DNA from: Sulfurimonas sp.
Lineage (GTDB): Bacteria > Campylobacterota > Campylobacteria > Campylobacterales > Sulfurimonadaceae
Assembly: GCF_023229105.1 (NCBI RefSeq)
Contig: NZ_JALNZY010000002.1
Span: 12,135 to 76,134 of the forward strand
Reading direction: 5' to 3'
DNA length: 64,000 nt
Shown in pieces: positions 8,225 to 16,992 of the stretch. Every line of letters starts with the position of its first letter. Within the stretch, counting starts at the first letter, position 1. Made by a program: the position numbers and the translations under genes. Below the pieces are notes generated by a model that worked only from the letters and a program-made list of their open reading frames with translations, ran no database searches and was not told where the DNA came from.

Positions 8225-9315
8225 AAGAAACTGTACTTGTTTTTCCAAGCAGTACCATAAGCTCTATTTTGTTTGCTTTTTCAGCCAAGGATAATTTCAG
8301 TCTGCTTGGTGCTTCTTCTGATTGTATGCTATCAAATGCACAATTGTTTGATGAATGGAAATATCTGCCATATATAAATAGTGATAATTTTACTAATGAA
8401 ATAAAACTACTTTTGAGTAGATATAAAATTAAAAAAATATTTGCAGGAAGCAGCGGCGCTTGGCATTTTTTACAAAAATTTATTGATGAAGAAAATCTAG
8501 ACACAACACTACTTAATACGCCGGAACACAACTCTTCTATAGCCTATGCAAAAAGCTTTAAAACCTATTCAAATGAGCTTTATGATTACTATAGTTTATT
8601 TCAAACCGACACACCAGAATTATCAAATAGTGAGTTTGCATCTATGCTGCATAATTATCATAAAGTTCCCGGCGAATCTGGTGATAACAAATTTTTGGCA
8701 CTTACACAAATTGCGAAATATATACCAAAAGGAGATATGGTTGAAATTGGAACACAACAAGGTAAAAGTGCTTTTTTATTGTATGCTATAGCAAAAAAAT
8801 ATAATATCGGAAAAGTCTTATGTATAGACCCTTGGACAAACAGCGTTCAAAAAGACTCTCCGGAGCTTATTCAAGAGCTTGGTAAAAATACAGAAATTGA
8901 TTACTTTTTTTATAATTTTTTATTAAATTTATCTCTTTATAAAGATAAAGTAAACTATATCAAAAAAACATCAGATGATGCATTTTTGGACTACAAAACA
9001 AATACAAATATTGTTTCAGAAGAGTTCGGAAAAACAAAATATACACAAAAAATAGCTCTCCTTCATATAGATGGCAACCATGACTATATCTATGTTTATA
9101 ATGACTTAAAAAACTACTCTAAATTCTTGATTGATGGTTCTTGGATTTTATTTGATGACTATATTTGGGCATTTGGCATTGGCCCAAAAAAAGTGGGCGA
9201 CAGTTTTTTAGAACAAAACATGCCCAACATAAAAAACTGTTTTTATACAGACGGCACTCTGTTTGTCCAAATCATTAGCGCTAGCAATATAAAAATTCCG
9301 GTTTACTCAATATGA
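8221..9315 (+). CDS. SAM-dependent methyltransferase with extra N-terminal domain
   Basis: 364 residues in two parts. Residues ~1-100 look like the pre-ATP-grasp fold found before ligases (pattern FSLLGASSDC then IKLLLSRYKIKKIFAG). From ~170 there is a class I methyltransferase of the Methyltransf_24 type: motif I VEIGTQQGKSA, then KVLCIDPW and LLHIDGNHDYIYV. It overlaps the preceding gene by four bases (ATGA) and the following WbqC-like gene by four bases. A sugar O- or N-methyltransferase acting on the flagellin glycan is likely from context; the target is unknown. Confidence 0.7.
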   Translation: MKETVLVFPSSTISSILFAFSAKDNFSLLGASSDCMLSNAQLFDEWKYLPYINSDNFTNEIKLLLSRYKIKKIFAGSSGAWHFLQKFIDEENLDTTLLNTPEHNSSIAYAKSFKTYSNELYDYYSLFQTDTPELSNSEFASMLHNYHKVPGESGDNKFLALTQIAKYIPKGDMVEIGTQQGKSAFLLYAIAKKYNIGKVLCIDPWTNSVQKDSPELIQELGKNTEIDYFFYNFLLNLSLYKDKVNYIKKTSDDAFLDYKTNTNIVSEEFGKTKYTQKIALLHIDGNHDYIYVYNDLKNYSKFLIDGSWILFDDYIWAFGIGPKKVGDSFLEQNMPNIKNCFYTDGTLFVQIISASNIKIPVYSI

Positions 9316-10001
9316 AGCTAGCAATAATGCAGCCATATTTTTTCCCATACATAGGTTACTGGCAGCTTATAAACGCCGTGGATACTTTTGTAGTTTATGA
9401 TGATGTAAATTACATTAACAAAAGCTATATCAACAGAAATAGCATACTTATGAGTGGACAAAAACAAAGAGTTACATTAGAGTTACTTGGTGCAACTCAA
9501 AACAAGCTCATAAACGAAATAGAAATTGGAGGCAACCAAAAGAAACTTCTAAAGACTATACAAACTGCATACAAAAAGGCTCCATTTTTTGACGATGTGT
9601 ATGCAGTTCTTGAGAACATATTAATGCAAAAAGAGAAAAATTTAGCTCATTTTTTAGATTTTTTACTAAAAAGAGTCTCTCTTTACCTTGGAATAGATAC
9701 AGAATTTATCTACTCAAGCGATATTAAAAAAAATAATAAACTAAAAGCCCAAGAGAAGATAATAGATATAGCAAAAATTCTAAAAGCAAAAAACTACATA
9801 AACGCAATTGGCGGACAGGCTATTTATACCAAAGAGGGATTTGAGCAAGATGGAATTGCTATTAACTTTTTAAAAACGACTCCACTAGAATATAAACAGT
9901 TTAATAACGTATTTATCCCAAATCTATCTATAATAGACGTGATGATGTTTAATGACAAAAATGAAATCACAAAAATACTCTCAAAATATGAGCTAATATA
10001 A
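9312..10001 (+). CDS. WbqC family protein
   Basis: 229 residues opening MKLAIMQPYFFPYIGYWQL, the hallmark start of the WbqC family, followed by DTFVVYDDVNYINKSYINRN. WbqC proteins occur in O-antigen and flagellin glycan clusters that make acylated amino sugars, but the chemistry is not settled. Start overlaps the upstream methyltransferase stop (ATGA), placing it firmly in the operon. Confidence 0.85.
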   Translation: MKLAIMQPYFFPYIGYWQLINAVDTFVVYDDVNYINKSYINRNSILMSGQKQRVTLELLGATQNKLINEIEIGGNQKKLLKTIQTAYKKAPFFDDVYAVLENILMQKEKNLAHFLDFLLKRVSLYLGIDTEFIYSSDIKKNNKLKAQEKIIDIAKILKAKNYINAIGGQAIYTKEGFEQDGIAINFLKTTPLEYKQFNNVFIPNLSIIDVMMFNDKNEITKILSKYELI

Positions 10002-10010
10002 GGAAGCATT

Positions 10011-10676
10011 ATGCAAAAAATTATAATATATGGCAATGGAAAAATAGCAAAAATCATCTACCAATTTATAAAAAAAGAGTATGAAGTAGTTGCTTTTACG
10101 GTTGAAAATGATTATCTAAAAGAGGATTTTATAGAGGGTTTGCCCGTTGTATCTTTTGAAAATATTGAAAAAGAGTATGATACAAACAAACACAAGATGA
10201 TTATTGCCGTGGGTTATGTACAGATGAATAACATAAGAGAGCAAAAATACCTAGAAGCAAAAAAGAAGGGGTATGAGTTTATAAACTACATCCATCCATC
10301 TGTTGAGATGCACGACAACATAAAGATAGGAAAAAACAATGTTATCTTAGACCATGTAACAATTCAGCCTTATGTGAACATAGGAAATAGTAATTTTATA
10401 TGGAGCAATGCCGTCATCGCACATGGCTGCGCGCTTGGAGATACAAACTGGATAACATCTGGTGTAGTAATCTCTGGAGATACGACTGTAAAGTCAAAAT
10501 GTTTTCTCGGTGTAAACGCAACCATAGGACACAACATAATCTTAGATAATGAAAACTTTATAGGAGCAAATACATTAGTTACCAAAAACACTAATGAAAA
10601 AGAGGTTTTTATCTCTAAAGACGGCGAGAAGTTTAGGCTTGATTCTCACAGATTTTTACAATTTGCAGGAGTATAA
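10011..10676 (+). CDS. NeuD/PglD-like sugar acyltransferase
   Basis: 221 residues with an N-terminal Rossmann-like nucleotide-sugar-binding part (IIIYGNGKIAKIIYQF) and a C-terminal left-handed beta-helix made of hexapeptide repeats (IKIGKNNVILDHVTIQPYV, then NFIWSNAVIAHGCALGD). This is the layout of PglD and NeuD. Such enzymes move an acetyl or acyl group from CoA or ACP to the amino group of a nucleotide amino sugar. With the carrier protein four bases downstream, an ACP-bound acyl donor is plausible here. His in AHGCALG may be the general base. Confidence 0.8.
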   Translation: MQKIIIYGNGKIAKIIYQFIKKEYEVVAFTVENDYLKEDFIEGLPVVSFENIEKEYDTNKHKMIIAVGYVQMNNIREQKYLEAKKKGYEFINYIHPSVEMHDNIKIGKNNVILDHVTIQPYVNIGNSNFIWSNAVIAHGCALGDTNWITSGVVISGDTTVKSKCFLGVNATIGHNIILDNENFIGANTLVTKNTNEKEVFISKDGEKFRLDSHRFLQFAGV

Positions 10677-10679
10677 TAA

Positions 10680-10904
10680 ATGGAAAAGATAGATGAGATT
10701 TTATGTAATGTTTTTAGACTTAAAGAAGATGAGCTAAACGATGAATTGACTATGAGTGATATAGAAAAATGGGATTCTTTGACTCATATGGATTTAGTTA
10801 TATCTTTAGAAGAGGGACTTGATATTCAGCTTACTATGGATGATATTATGAGCATGAAAGATGTCAAAACTATCAAATCAATAGTTCAAGAGAGGTTGAT
10901 TTAA
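10680..10904 (+). CDS. Stand-alone acyl carrier protein
   Basis: 74 residues, acidic, with the phosphopantetheine attachment site at Ser33 in EKWDSLTHMDL and the following helix II/III pattern (LEEGLDIQLTMDDIMSM). It is not the fatty-acid AcpP, whose site reads DSLD. It is sandwiched between an acyltransferase and a FabG-like SDR, and an adenylation enzyme lies in the same operon, so it probably carries an acyl or aminoacyl group destined for the flagellin sugar. The stop and next start share one base (TAATG). Confidence 0.9.
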   Translation: MEKIDEILCNVFRLKEDELNDELTMSDIEKWDSLTHMDLVISLEEGLDIQLTMDDIMSMKDVKTIKSIVQERLI

Positions 10905-11647
10905 TGGAGATTGCAAACAAAGTGGCCATAGTCACAGGTGGTGCTAGTGGTTTAGGTAAGTCTATTGTAAATATGCTTTTAAAAAATAGCTCTAAGGTAG
11001 TAGTCTTTGATATAAATAAAGAAGCATTAGATGCTTTAGAAAACAGTGAGAGTCTTTTAAAACTTGCTTGTGACATTACCAAAGAAGAAGAGATAGCAAA
11101 AGCAGTAGAGCAAACTATACAAAAGTTTTCAAAAATTGATATTTTAGTGAATAATGCGGGAATACTATACAGTGAACCTCTTATAAATATTATGTTAAAA
11201 GAAAAAAGACATAGTATAAAAAAGTGGCAGAAAGTAATAGATATCAATCTAACAGCACCTTTTGTGCTTGGCTCCTATGTAGCTGAACAAATGATTATGA
11301 ATAGAACTAAAGGTGTTATAGTAAATATTAGTTCAATTAGTGCCAAAGGAAATATTGGACAAAGTGCGTACAGTGCTGCAAAAGCAGGACTGGAGTCTAT
11401 GACAAAAGTATGGGCAAAAGAACTTGGAAGTTTTGGTATAAGAAGTGTTGCTATAGCTCCCGGATTTATGGATACTGAGTCAACACATATGGCAGTAACT
11501 CAAGATATACTAGAGCATATCAAAAGTGAAACCCCTATAAAAAGATTAGGGAAAGCAGAGGATATAGCAAATACAGTAAAGTTTGTTATTGAGAATAATC
11601 ATGTGAATGCAAAGACATTAGAAATAGATGGCGGATTAGTAATATGA
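10904..11647 (+). CDS. FabG-like short-chain dehydrogenase/reductase
   Basis: 247 residues with TGGASGLG cofactor loop, LVNNAGI, a catalytic Ser in VNISSISAKG and the catalytic YSAAK, ending with LEIDGGLVI typical of 3-oxoacyl-ACP reductases. Immediately behind the carrier protein gene, it could reduce a beta-keto group on the ACP-bound acyl chain or a keto group on the sugar; the sequence does not decide. It is the last gene before a run of differently composed methyltransferase genes. Confidence 0.85.
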   Translation: MEIANKVAIVTGGASGLGKSIVNMLLKNSSKVVVFDINKEALDALENSESLLKLACDITKEEEIAKAVEQTIQKFSKIDILVNNAGILYSEPLINIMLKEKRHSIKKWQKVIDINLTAPFVLGSYVAEQMIMNRTKGVIVNISSISAKGNIGQSAYSAAKAGLESMTKVWAKELGSFGIRSVAIAPGFMDTESTHMAVTQDILEHIKSETPIKRLGKAEDIANTVKFVIENNHVNAKTLEIDGGLVI

Positions 11648-11680
11648 TGAGAATAGAAATTAAAATAAAAGGTTCTGCTA

Positions 11681-12850
11681 ATGAATAAGTGTATATGTTG
11701 TGGAGAAAGTGTGTGGTTACCATTAAAAAATCCACATAAAACAAGAAGTATAACGACATCAGGTGTAATTATTAATGAAAAACTAGGTAAAGCTCAATGT
11801 CAATATTGTGGATTAGTACAAAGAGTTTATGAAGAATTATTAGCAAATACAGATTTCTATGAAAAAAATTATACTGGATACTATACTAGGATATCTTCAG
11901 CTATATATCAACCAAATAGATATCAGAAGCTTATAAATTTAATAGTAAGTGAAGTACATGATAAAAAAATTAAATATGTATTAGAAATTGGATGTGGAAA
12001 TGGAAGTGCTATGGAGGAGTTTAAAAAAGTTCTTCCAGCTGTTGAAATTGAAGGCATCGAGCCATCATCAGATAACGCAAATATTGCTATGAATAAAGGA
12101 CTGACAGTTTTTAAACAGAAATTTACTAAAAATTTTGTTTCAGAAAAAAAATATGATTTAATATATGCAAACCATGTGATACAGCATACAACTAACCCTG
12201 AAGATTTTTTGGAAGCGATTTATAAAAATTTAAATAATGAAGGCATAGCGATAATAATAGTTAACGATTCTTCATTTCCTAATAATGAACTTCTATTTTC
12301 AGATCAAAACTACTCTTTCTTACCTGAGAATTTAGTTCAAATTGCAAATAATGTAGGATTTGTGATAGAAAATATTTTAACTGGTTCAAACAAAGATGAA
12401 CTGTTGTACTCCCAAATGTTAGTATGTAGAAAAAGTAAAATAAATACTCCATTCTTTTATAATAGTAGTATTAACCTTGAACTACTTTATAAAAAAAGAA
12501 ATTCATTTCTTCAATCATGGGAAAAAATTGATGAATTTCTTACTCATAGGACTTGTTTTTATAAAAATGTTTACAACTTTGGAGCGGGAATGTATACGTG
12601 GCTAACTGCTGCATATTGTGAAAATTATTGGAAAAAAGTAACGAAGTGTGTTGTAGATGATGGAGAAGGAATACTATTTGATAAAAAAGTTGAGAAGCTA
12701 GATTTAATTAATACCAGACAAGAATCAAATAATAATTCTTGTATAGTAATAAATATTAGAGAAAACCTTGTATGCTCAGTTAAAAAAAGACTTGAATATT
12801 CAACTGGAATGTCAACTATAGCATATAATAATTTCATAGAGTACAAATAA
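11681..12850 (+). CDS. C-methyltransferase-type SAM enzyme with zinc-binding N-terminus
   Basis: 389 residues. The N-terminus has CICCGES and CQYCGLVQR, the four cysteines of the zinc-binding domain of NDP-hexose C-methyltransferases. A class I methyltransferase core follows (VLEIGCGNGSAMEEF at about residue 100), then a C-terminal domain with YNFGAGMYTWLTAAY, resembling the sugar-binding C-terminal part of TylC3-type C-methyltransferases, though diverged. Probable role: methylation of the dideoxyhexose or its acyl group. It begins a block of AT-richer genes. Confidence 0.72.
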   Translation: MNKCICCGESVWLPLKNPHKTRSITTSGVIINEKLGKAQCQYCGLVQRVYEELLANTDFYEKNYTGYYTRISSAIYQPNRYQKLINLIVSEVHDKKIKYVLEIGCGNGSAMEEFKKVLPAVEIEGIEPSSDNANIAMNKGLTVFKQKFTKNFVSEKKYDLIYANHVIQHTTNPEDFLEAIYKNLNNEGIAIIIVNDSSFPNNELLFSDQNYSFLPENLVQIANNVGFVIENILTGSNKDELLYSQMLVCRKSKINTPFFYNSSINLELLYKKRNSFLQSWEKIDEFLTHRTCFYKNVYNFGAGMYTWLTAAYCENYWKKVTKCVVDDGEGILFDKKVEKLDLINTRQESNNNSCIVINIRENLVCSVKKRLEYSTGMSTIAYNNFIEYK

Positions 12851-12860
12851 GGGAGAGCAA

Positions 12861-13826
12861 ATGTATATTTCACCTGCAAATAAAAGCAAACTTAGCAAGA
12901 AAACTAATTATTATCAAGATAGTGATGGAAATAAATTTTTAATTCAAGATGGATTACCCAACTTTATTTACCCAAAAGAACTTCCAAAAAGTGATTTAGA
13001 GTCAATAGAATGGTATAAAAATAATGCTGCAGACTATGATGAGTTTTTACCTCTAACCTTTGAAACATTTGGAGTAGACGAAGATATAGAAAGAGGTAAA
13101 ATGATTAATGCATTGAAACTAGAAAAGGATCACAAAGTTTTAGAAATAGGATGTGGAACGGGTCGTGATTCAGAAAAAATTGCAAAAGAGTTAGGGGAAA
13201 ATGGTGAGCTATATCTACAAGATATATCTAAAGAAATTTTAAAAATAGGTGTTGAAAAATTTTCAAAAAAGATTTTTCAACCAAAAATAGAATTTTCGTT
13301 AGCAAATGGGTACTATTTACCTTTTGAAGATAATTATTTTGATAGAGTTTTTCACTTTGGAGGATTAAATACTTTTGGCGATATTAAAAGAGCATTTGAA
13401 GAAATGGTTAGAGTCTGTAAGCCTGGAGGAAGAATTATAGTAGGTGATGAAAATATGCCTATTTGGCTTAGAGAAACAGAATTTGGAAAAGTTTTGATGA
13501 ATTCTAATCCTCACTATAAGTATAACTTACCCCTTGAACATCTTCCAGTTGAAGCACGAAATGTAAAACTTGAATGGTTTATAGGAGGAGTATTTTACTT
13601 TATATCCTTTGATGTAGGAATTGGTGAGCCAAAAGCAAATATTGATTTTGAAATTCCAGGTGTTCGAGGTGGAACACATAGAACAAGGTATTATGGACAT
13701 ATAGAAGGTGTGGATCAAGAGACAGTAGAGTTAGCTAAAAAAGCAAGACAAAAAAATGGAAAAAGTATGCATAGATGGCTAAATGAAGCTATTAAAAATG
13801 CTGCGATAAAAGAGTTAGAGGAATAG
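12861..13826 (+). CDS. SAM-dependent methyltransferase (Methyltransf_11 type)
   Basis: 321 residues. The first ~50 residues (YYQDSDGNKFLIQDGLPNF) resemble a Trm112-like leader often fused to UbiE-type enzymes. The core has motif I VLEIGCGTGRDSEKIA, then LPFEDNYFDRVFHFGGLN and MVRVCKPGGRIIVGDE. An additional ~100-residue C-terminal part follows. It is tightly spaced with its neighbours (10 bases after the preceding gene, 4 before the next). Substrate unknown; likely the flagellin glycan or its precursor. Confidence 0.75.
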   Translation: MYISPANKSKLSKKTNYYQDSDGNKFLIQDGLPNFIYPKELPKSDLESIEWYKNNAADYDEFLPLTFETFGVDEDIERGKMINALKLEKDHKVLEIGCGTGRDSEKIAKELGENGELYLQDISKEILKIGVEKFSKKIFQPKIEFSLANGYYLPFEDNYFDRVFHFGGLNTFGDIKRAFEEMVRVCKPGGRIIVGDENMPIWLRETEFGKVLMNSNPHYKYNLPLEHLPVEARNVKLEWFIGGVFYFISFDVGIGEPKANIDFEIPGVRGGTHRTRYYGHIEGVDQETVELAKKARQKNGKSMHRWLNEAIKNAAIKELEE

Positions 13827-13830
13827 TTTA

Positions 13831-14784
13831 ATGTTCAAGTGGAAAAAATATGGACTTATTTTTAAGCCAGATATTTCTAAAAATTGGATGCAATCCCATG
13901 CTCAAGTTCCATATTCTGTTGTTTTTGAAAATTTTGTTAGGGTCTATTTCTCTACAAGAGAGTCTCAAGACAATGCTGGACAATTTAGAAGCTATAGTGG
14001 ATATGTAGATTTAGATAGAAAAGATTTATCTAATATTATTGCCATTTCAGAAAAGCCAATTATTGACTTGGGTGGATTAGGTGAATTTGACGAATTTGGC
14101 TCTATGGCTGGAAGTGTTATCAAGCATAAAGATGAGTATTTATTATATTATTGTGGTTGGCAAAGAGCAATTTCTACTCCTTATAATTGGGCAATAGGGT
14201 TAGCAAAAAGTAAAGATGGAAAAAGGTTTAACAAAATAGGGAAAGGTCCCCTATTGGGTCCAACATTTAATGAGCCATATTTACAAGCTTGTCCAATTGT
14301 GTACAAAATTGATGATGACAATTGGCATATGTATTATCTATCAGGAACAAAATGGATAGAACTTTCAGATGATAAAAAAGAATCACAGTATCTTTTAATG
14401 CATGCAACAAGTCAAGACGGAATTAATTGGAAAAGAGATGGAAAGCCTGCAATTGAGCTATTAGTAGAAGATGAATGTCAAACTAGCTGTAGTATTATAA
14501 AAAAAGATGGTAAATATCACATGTTTTTTTCCTATAGACATGGAACTCATTTTAGAGAGGATTCAAGTCGAGGTTATAGAATTGGCTATGCTTCGTCTGA
14601 AGATTTTATAAATTGGAATAGAGATGATAAAAAAGCGGGTATAGATATTAGTGAAAGCGGTTGGGATTCTGAGATGATTGCTTACCCTCATGTTACTAAA
14701 ATAGATGGAAAAATTATGATGTTTTATTGTGGAAATGGCTTTGGCAAAAGTGGTTTTGGCTATGCAGTGCTGGAGGAGTTATGA
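13831..14784 (+). CDS. Glycosidase-like five-bladed beta-propeller protein
   Basis: 317 residues with repeated blade-like segments such as DEYLLYYCGWQR, DNWHMYYLSGTKW, DGKYHMFFSYRHG and DGKIMMFYCGNGFG, and sequences like LAKSKDGKRF and TSQDGINWKRDG. This pattern is typical of the GH43/GH32/GH130-like five-bladed propeller fold. No signal peptide is visible, so it acts in the cytoplasm. Carbohydrate binding or trimming of the glycan precursor is possible. Stop and next start overlap in ATGA. Confidence 0.68.
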   Translation: MFKWKKYGLIFKPDISKNWMQSHAQVPYSVVFENFVRVYFSTRESQDNAGQFRSYSGYVDLDRKDLSNIIAISEKPIIDLGGLGEFDEFGSMAGSVIKHKDEYLLYYCGWQRAISTPYNWAIGLAKSKDGKRFNKIGKGPLLGPTFNEPYLQACPIVYKIDDDNWHMYYLSGTKWIELSDDKKESQYLLMHATSQDGINWKRDGKPAIELLVEDECQTSCSIIKKDGKYHMFFSYRHGTHFREDSSRGYRIGYASSEDFINWNRDDKKAGIDISESGWDSEMIAYPHVTKIDGKIMMFYCGNGFGKSGFGYAVLEEL

Positions 14785-15460
14785 CTAATTTAAAATCAAC
14801 TTATTCGAATGAACATTTACAAAAAGTACAATCTTCGCATTGGTACCCAACAGAATGGATTGTGAGGACAATGGCAGGAAGTTATCCGAATTTAGCTCTT
14901 GATAAAAAAATATATGAAAATGCAAAAATACTAGATATGGGCTTTGGTGATGGCAGAAATTTTACATTATTAAAAAATCTAGGGGTAAAAATTTATGATG
15001 TTGAAATAACAGATGAGATTGTTCAAAGTACACAGAAAAAAGCTGAATTTAATGGCATTGACTGCGAACTTAAAGTCGGCAATAATGTAGATATACCATA
15101 CCCAAATGAGCATTTTGATATTATTTTAGCATCTTCAAGCATGTTCCAAATAACTTTAACGACACAGTTGCTGAATACATGAGAGTGCTAAAAAAAGGTG
15201 GTGTTTTAATAGCAAATTTTCCTGAAAAAGAGAAAAATTTCATCTGCAAGAATGCTTTATTGCTTGATGATAATATTATTAAAATTACAAACGATATCTA
15301 CAATTTGAGAAATGGATACTTATTTAAAGTTTTTAGTTCTGAGCATGAACTAAAATCCTATTTTGATGCTTTTTTAACAAATATCTCAACTGCTTATTTA
15401 TATGAAAATTATTTTGGTGTAGAAATAAGCATGTTTATTTTAGTTGGCCACAAAAAATGA
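14781..15460 (+). pseudogene. SAM-dependent methyltransferase split by a frameshift
   Basis: The 5' part (14781-15182) has motif I ILDMGFGDGRNFTLLKNLG and DIPYPNEHFDIILASSS, then loses homology and stops. The 3' part (ATG at 15179, to 15460) starts MRVLKKGGVLIANFPEKEKN, the usual post-core segment of the same fold. Reading the other frame just before the break gives NNFNDTVAEYM leading straight into MRVLKKGG, so a single missing base near 15150-15156 (for example in CAAATAAC) explains the break. The two parts overlap as ATGA, so a two-polypeptide enzyme cannot be excluded. Start ATG 14781 follows a GGAGG ribosome-binding site. Confidence 0.75.
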
Positions 15461-16992
15461 ACTACTATAACCTAGCAAACTATTTTTACGATATTGTCTC
15501 CAAATATAGCGACCAAACAGCTCTTTGCTATAACAATACATCTATAACATATGATGAACTTAATAAATTATCTAACAAAATAGCTAACTATTTTTTATCT
15601 CTAGGTATAAAAAAATATGATGTTATAGGTATATTTAACACAAAAGAGCCTGTTGGTTATGCAACTATGTTGGCCTGTTTAAAAATAGGAGCGGCTTATA
15701 CAAATATAGATGAGGAAAATCCTTTAGTCAGACTTGAAAAAATCATCAATACGTGCAAACCAAAACTACTTGTATGCAATCATACGCCATTTGAACTAAT
15801 ACAAAAAGCCTCAAAAGACTTACATATAAACTTGGTTGATTTTGGCAATAATACGCTTTTTAAATATTTCAAAGACAAGGATTTAGAAGTATCCAAAAAA
15901 ATAGTCGGCTCCACTCCTGCATATATTATGTTTACGTCAGGAAGCACAGGTAGTCCAAAGGGTGTTGCCGTATCCCATAGTAATGTTTTAAGCTTTTTAG
16001 GGTGGAGCATAGAGAGATATGGGGTTACAACCAACGATATATTTGCCGGAATCAGTCCCCTTTATTTTGACAACTCGGTATTTGATTTCTACACGGCGCT
16101 CTTTAGCGGTGCCAGTCTGGTTCCTGTTGAAAAAGAGGTGGCAAAAAACCCGCAAGAGTTGATAAAACTTGTAGATAAAATGAGATGTACCGTTTGGTTT
16201 AGCGTACCTTCTCTTCTGGTCTACCTTCTGACCATAAAGCTCTTAAGTGAAAAAACACTCCAAAGCATAAAAATATTTACTTTTGGCGGAGAGGGCTTTC
16301 CAAAAGGAGAGCTGAAAAAACTTTATAATCTTTATAGCGAACAAGCAAAGTTTATCAATGTTTACGGTCCAACTGAAGGCACATGCATTTGTTCATCATA
16401 TGATATAAGCCAAAAAGATTTTGAAGATATGCAAACTTTAGCACCTCTTGGGACTATCAATCCAAACTTTGAGTATATGATAGTGGATAAAAATATGCAA
16501 GAAGTACAAGAAGGAGAGAAGGGCGAACTCTGCTTAGCAGGACAAAATATTGCATTAGGATATTATAATGATATTGAGCGAACTTCACAAAATTTTGTGC
16601 AAAACCCGTTTATTACCACACATAGAGACATTATCTATAAAACAGGAGATATTGTTTATGAAAAAGATGGTTTGCTTTGGTTTGCTGGGCGAGTGGATAA
16701 TCAGATAAAACATATGGGTTACAGAATAGAACTAGAAGAGATAGAGTCGGCACTAAATTCTATCCCATATGTGAGCCAGTCAGCAGTAATATACGAAAGA
16801 GTAAAACTAAATTACGGAAAAATAGTAGCATTTATTGCAACAGACCAAAATATATCAGAGAGAGAGATAAAAAACGATCTAAATACTATGCTTCCCAGCT
16901 ACATGATTCCGACAATTATCAAGACAATGCAAAATCTGCCCAAAAACAAAAATGGCAAAGTAGACAAAAAACAGCTCTTCTCTACTCTATAA
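15457..16992 (+). CDS. Amino-acid-type adenylation enzyme (DltA-like)
   Basis: A 511-residue stand-alone adenylate-forming enzyme. It has the P-loop FTSGSTGSPKGV near residue 160, A4 motif FDNSVFDFYTAL near 203, NVYGPTEGTC, YKTGD, GRVDNQIKHMGYRIE and the C-terminal NGKVDK with the catalytic Lys. The Asp of the FDNS motif corresponds to Asp235 of gramicidin synthetase, which binds the alpha-amino group, so the substrate is probably an amino acid. No carrier or condensation domain is attached; the free ACP at 10680 is the likely partner, as DltA works with DltC. It overlaps the preceding methyltransferase by four bases. Confidence 0.85.
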   Translation: MNYYNLANYFYDIVSKYSDQTALCYNNTSITYDELNKLSNKIANYFLSLGIKKYDVIGIFNTKEPVGYATMLACLKIGAAYTNIDEENPLVRLEKIINTCKPKLLVCNHTPFELIQKASKDLHINLVDFGNNTLFKYFKDKDLEVSKKIVGSTPAYIMFTSGSTGSPKGVAVSHSNVLSFLGWSIERYGVTTNDIFAGISPLYFDNSVFDFYTALFSGASLVPVEKEVAKNPQELIKLVDKMRCTVWFSVPSLLVYLLTIKLLSEKTLQSIKIFTFGGEGFPKGELKKLYNLYSEQAKFINVYGPTEGTCICSSYDISQKDFEDMQTLAPLGTINPNFEYMIVDKNMQEVQEGEKGELCLAGQNIALGYYNDIERTSQNFVQNPFITTHRDIIYKTGDIVYEKDGLLWFAGRVDNQIKHMGYRIELEEIESALNSIPYVSQSAVIYERVKLNYGKIVAFIATDQNISEREIKNDLNTMLPSYMIPTIIKTMQNLPKNKNGKVDKKQLFSTL

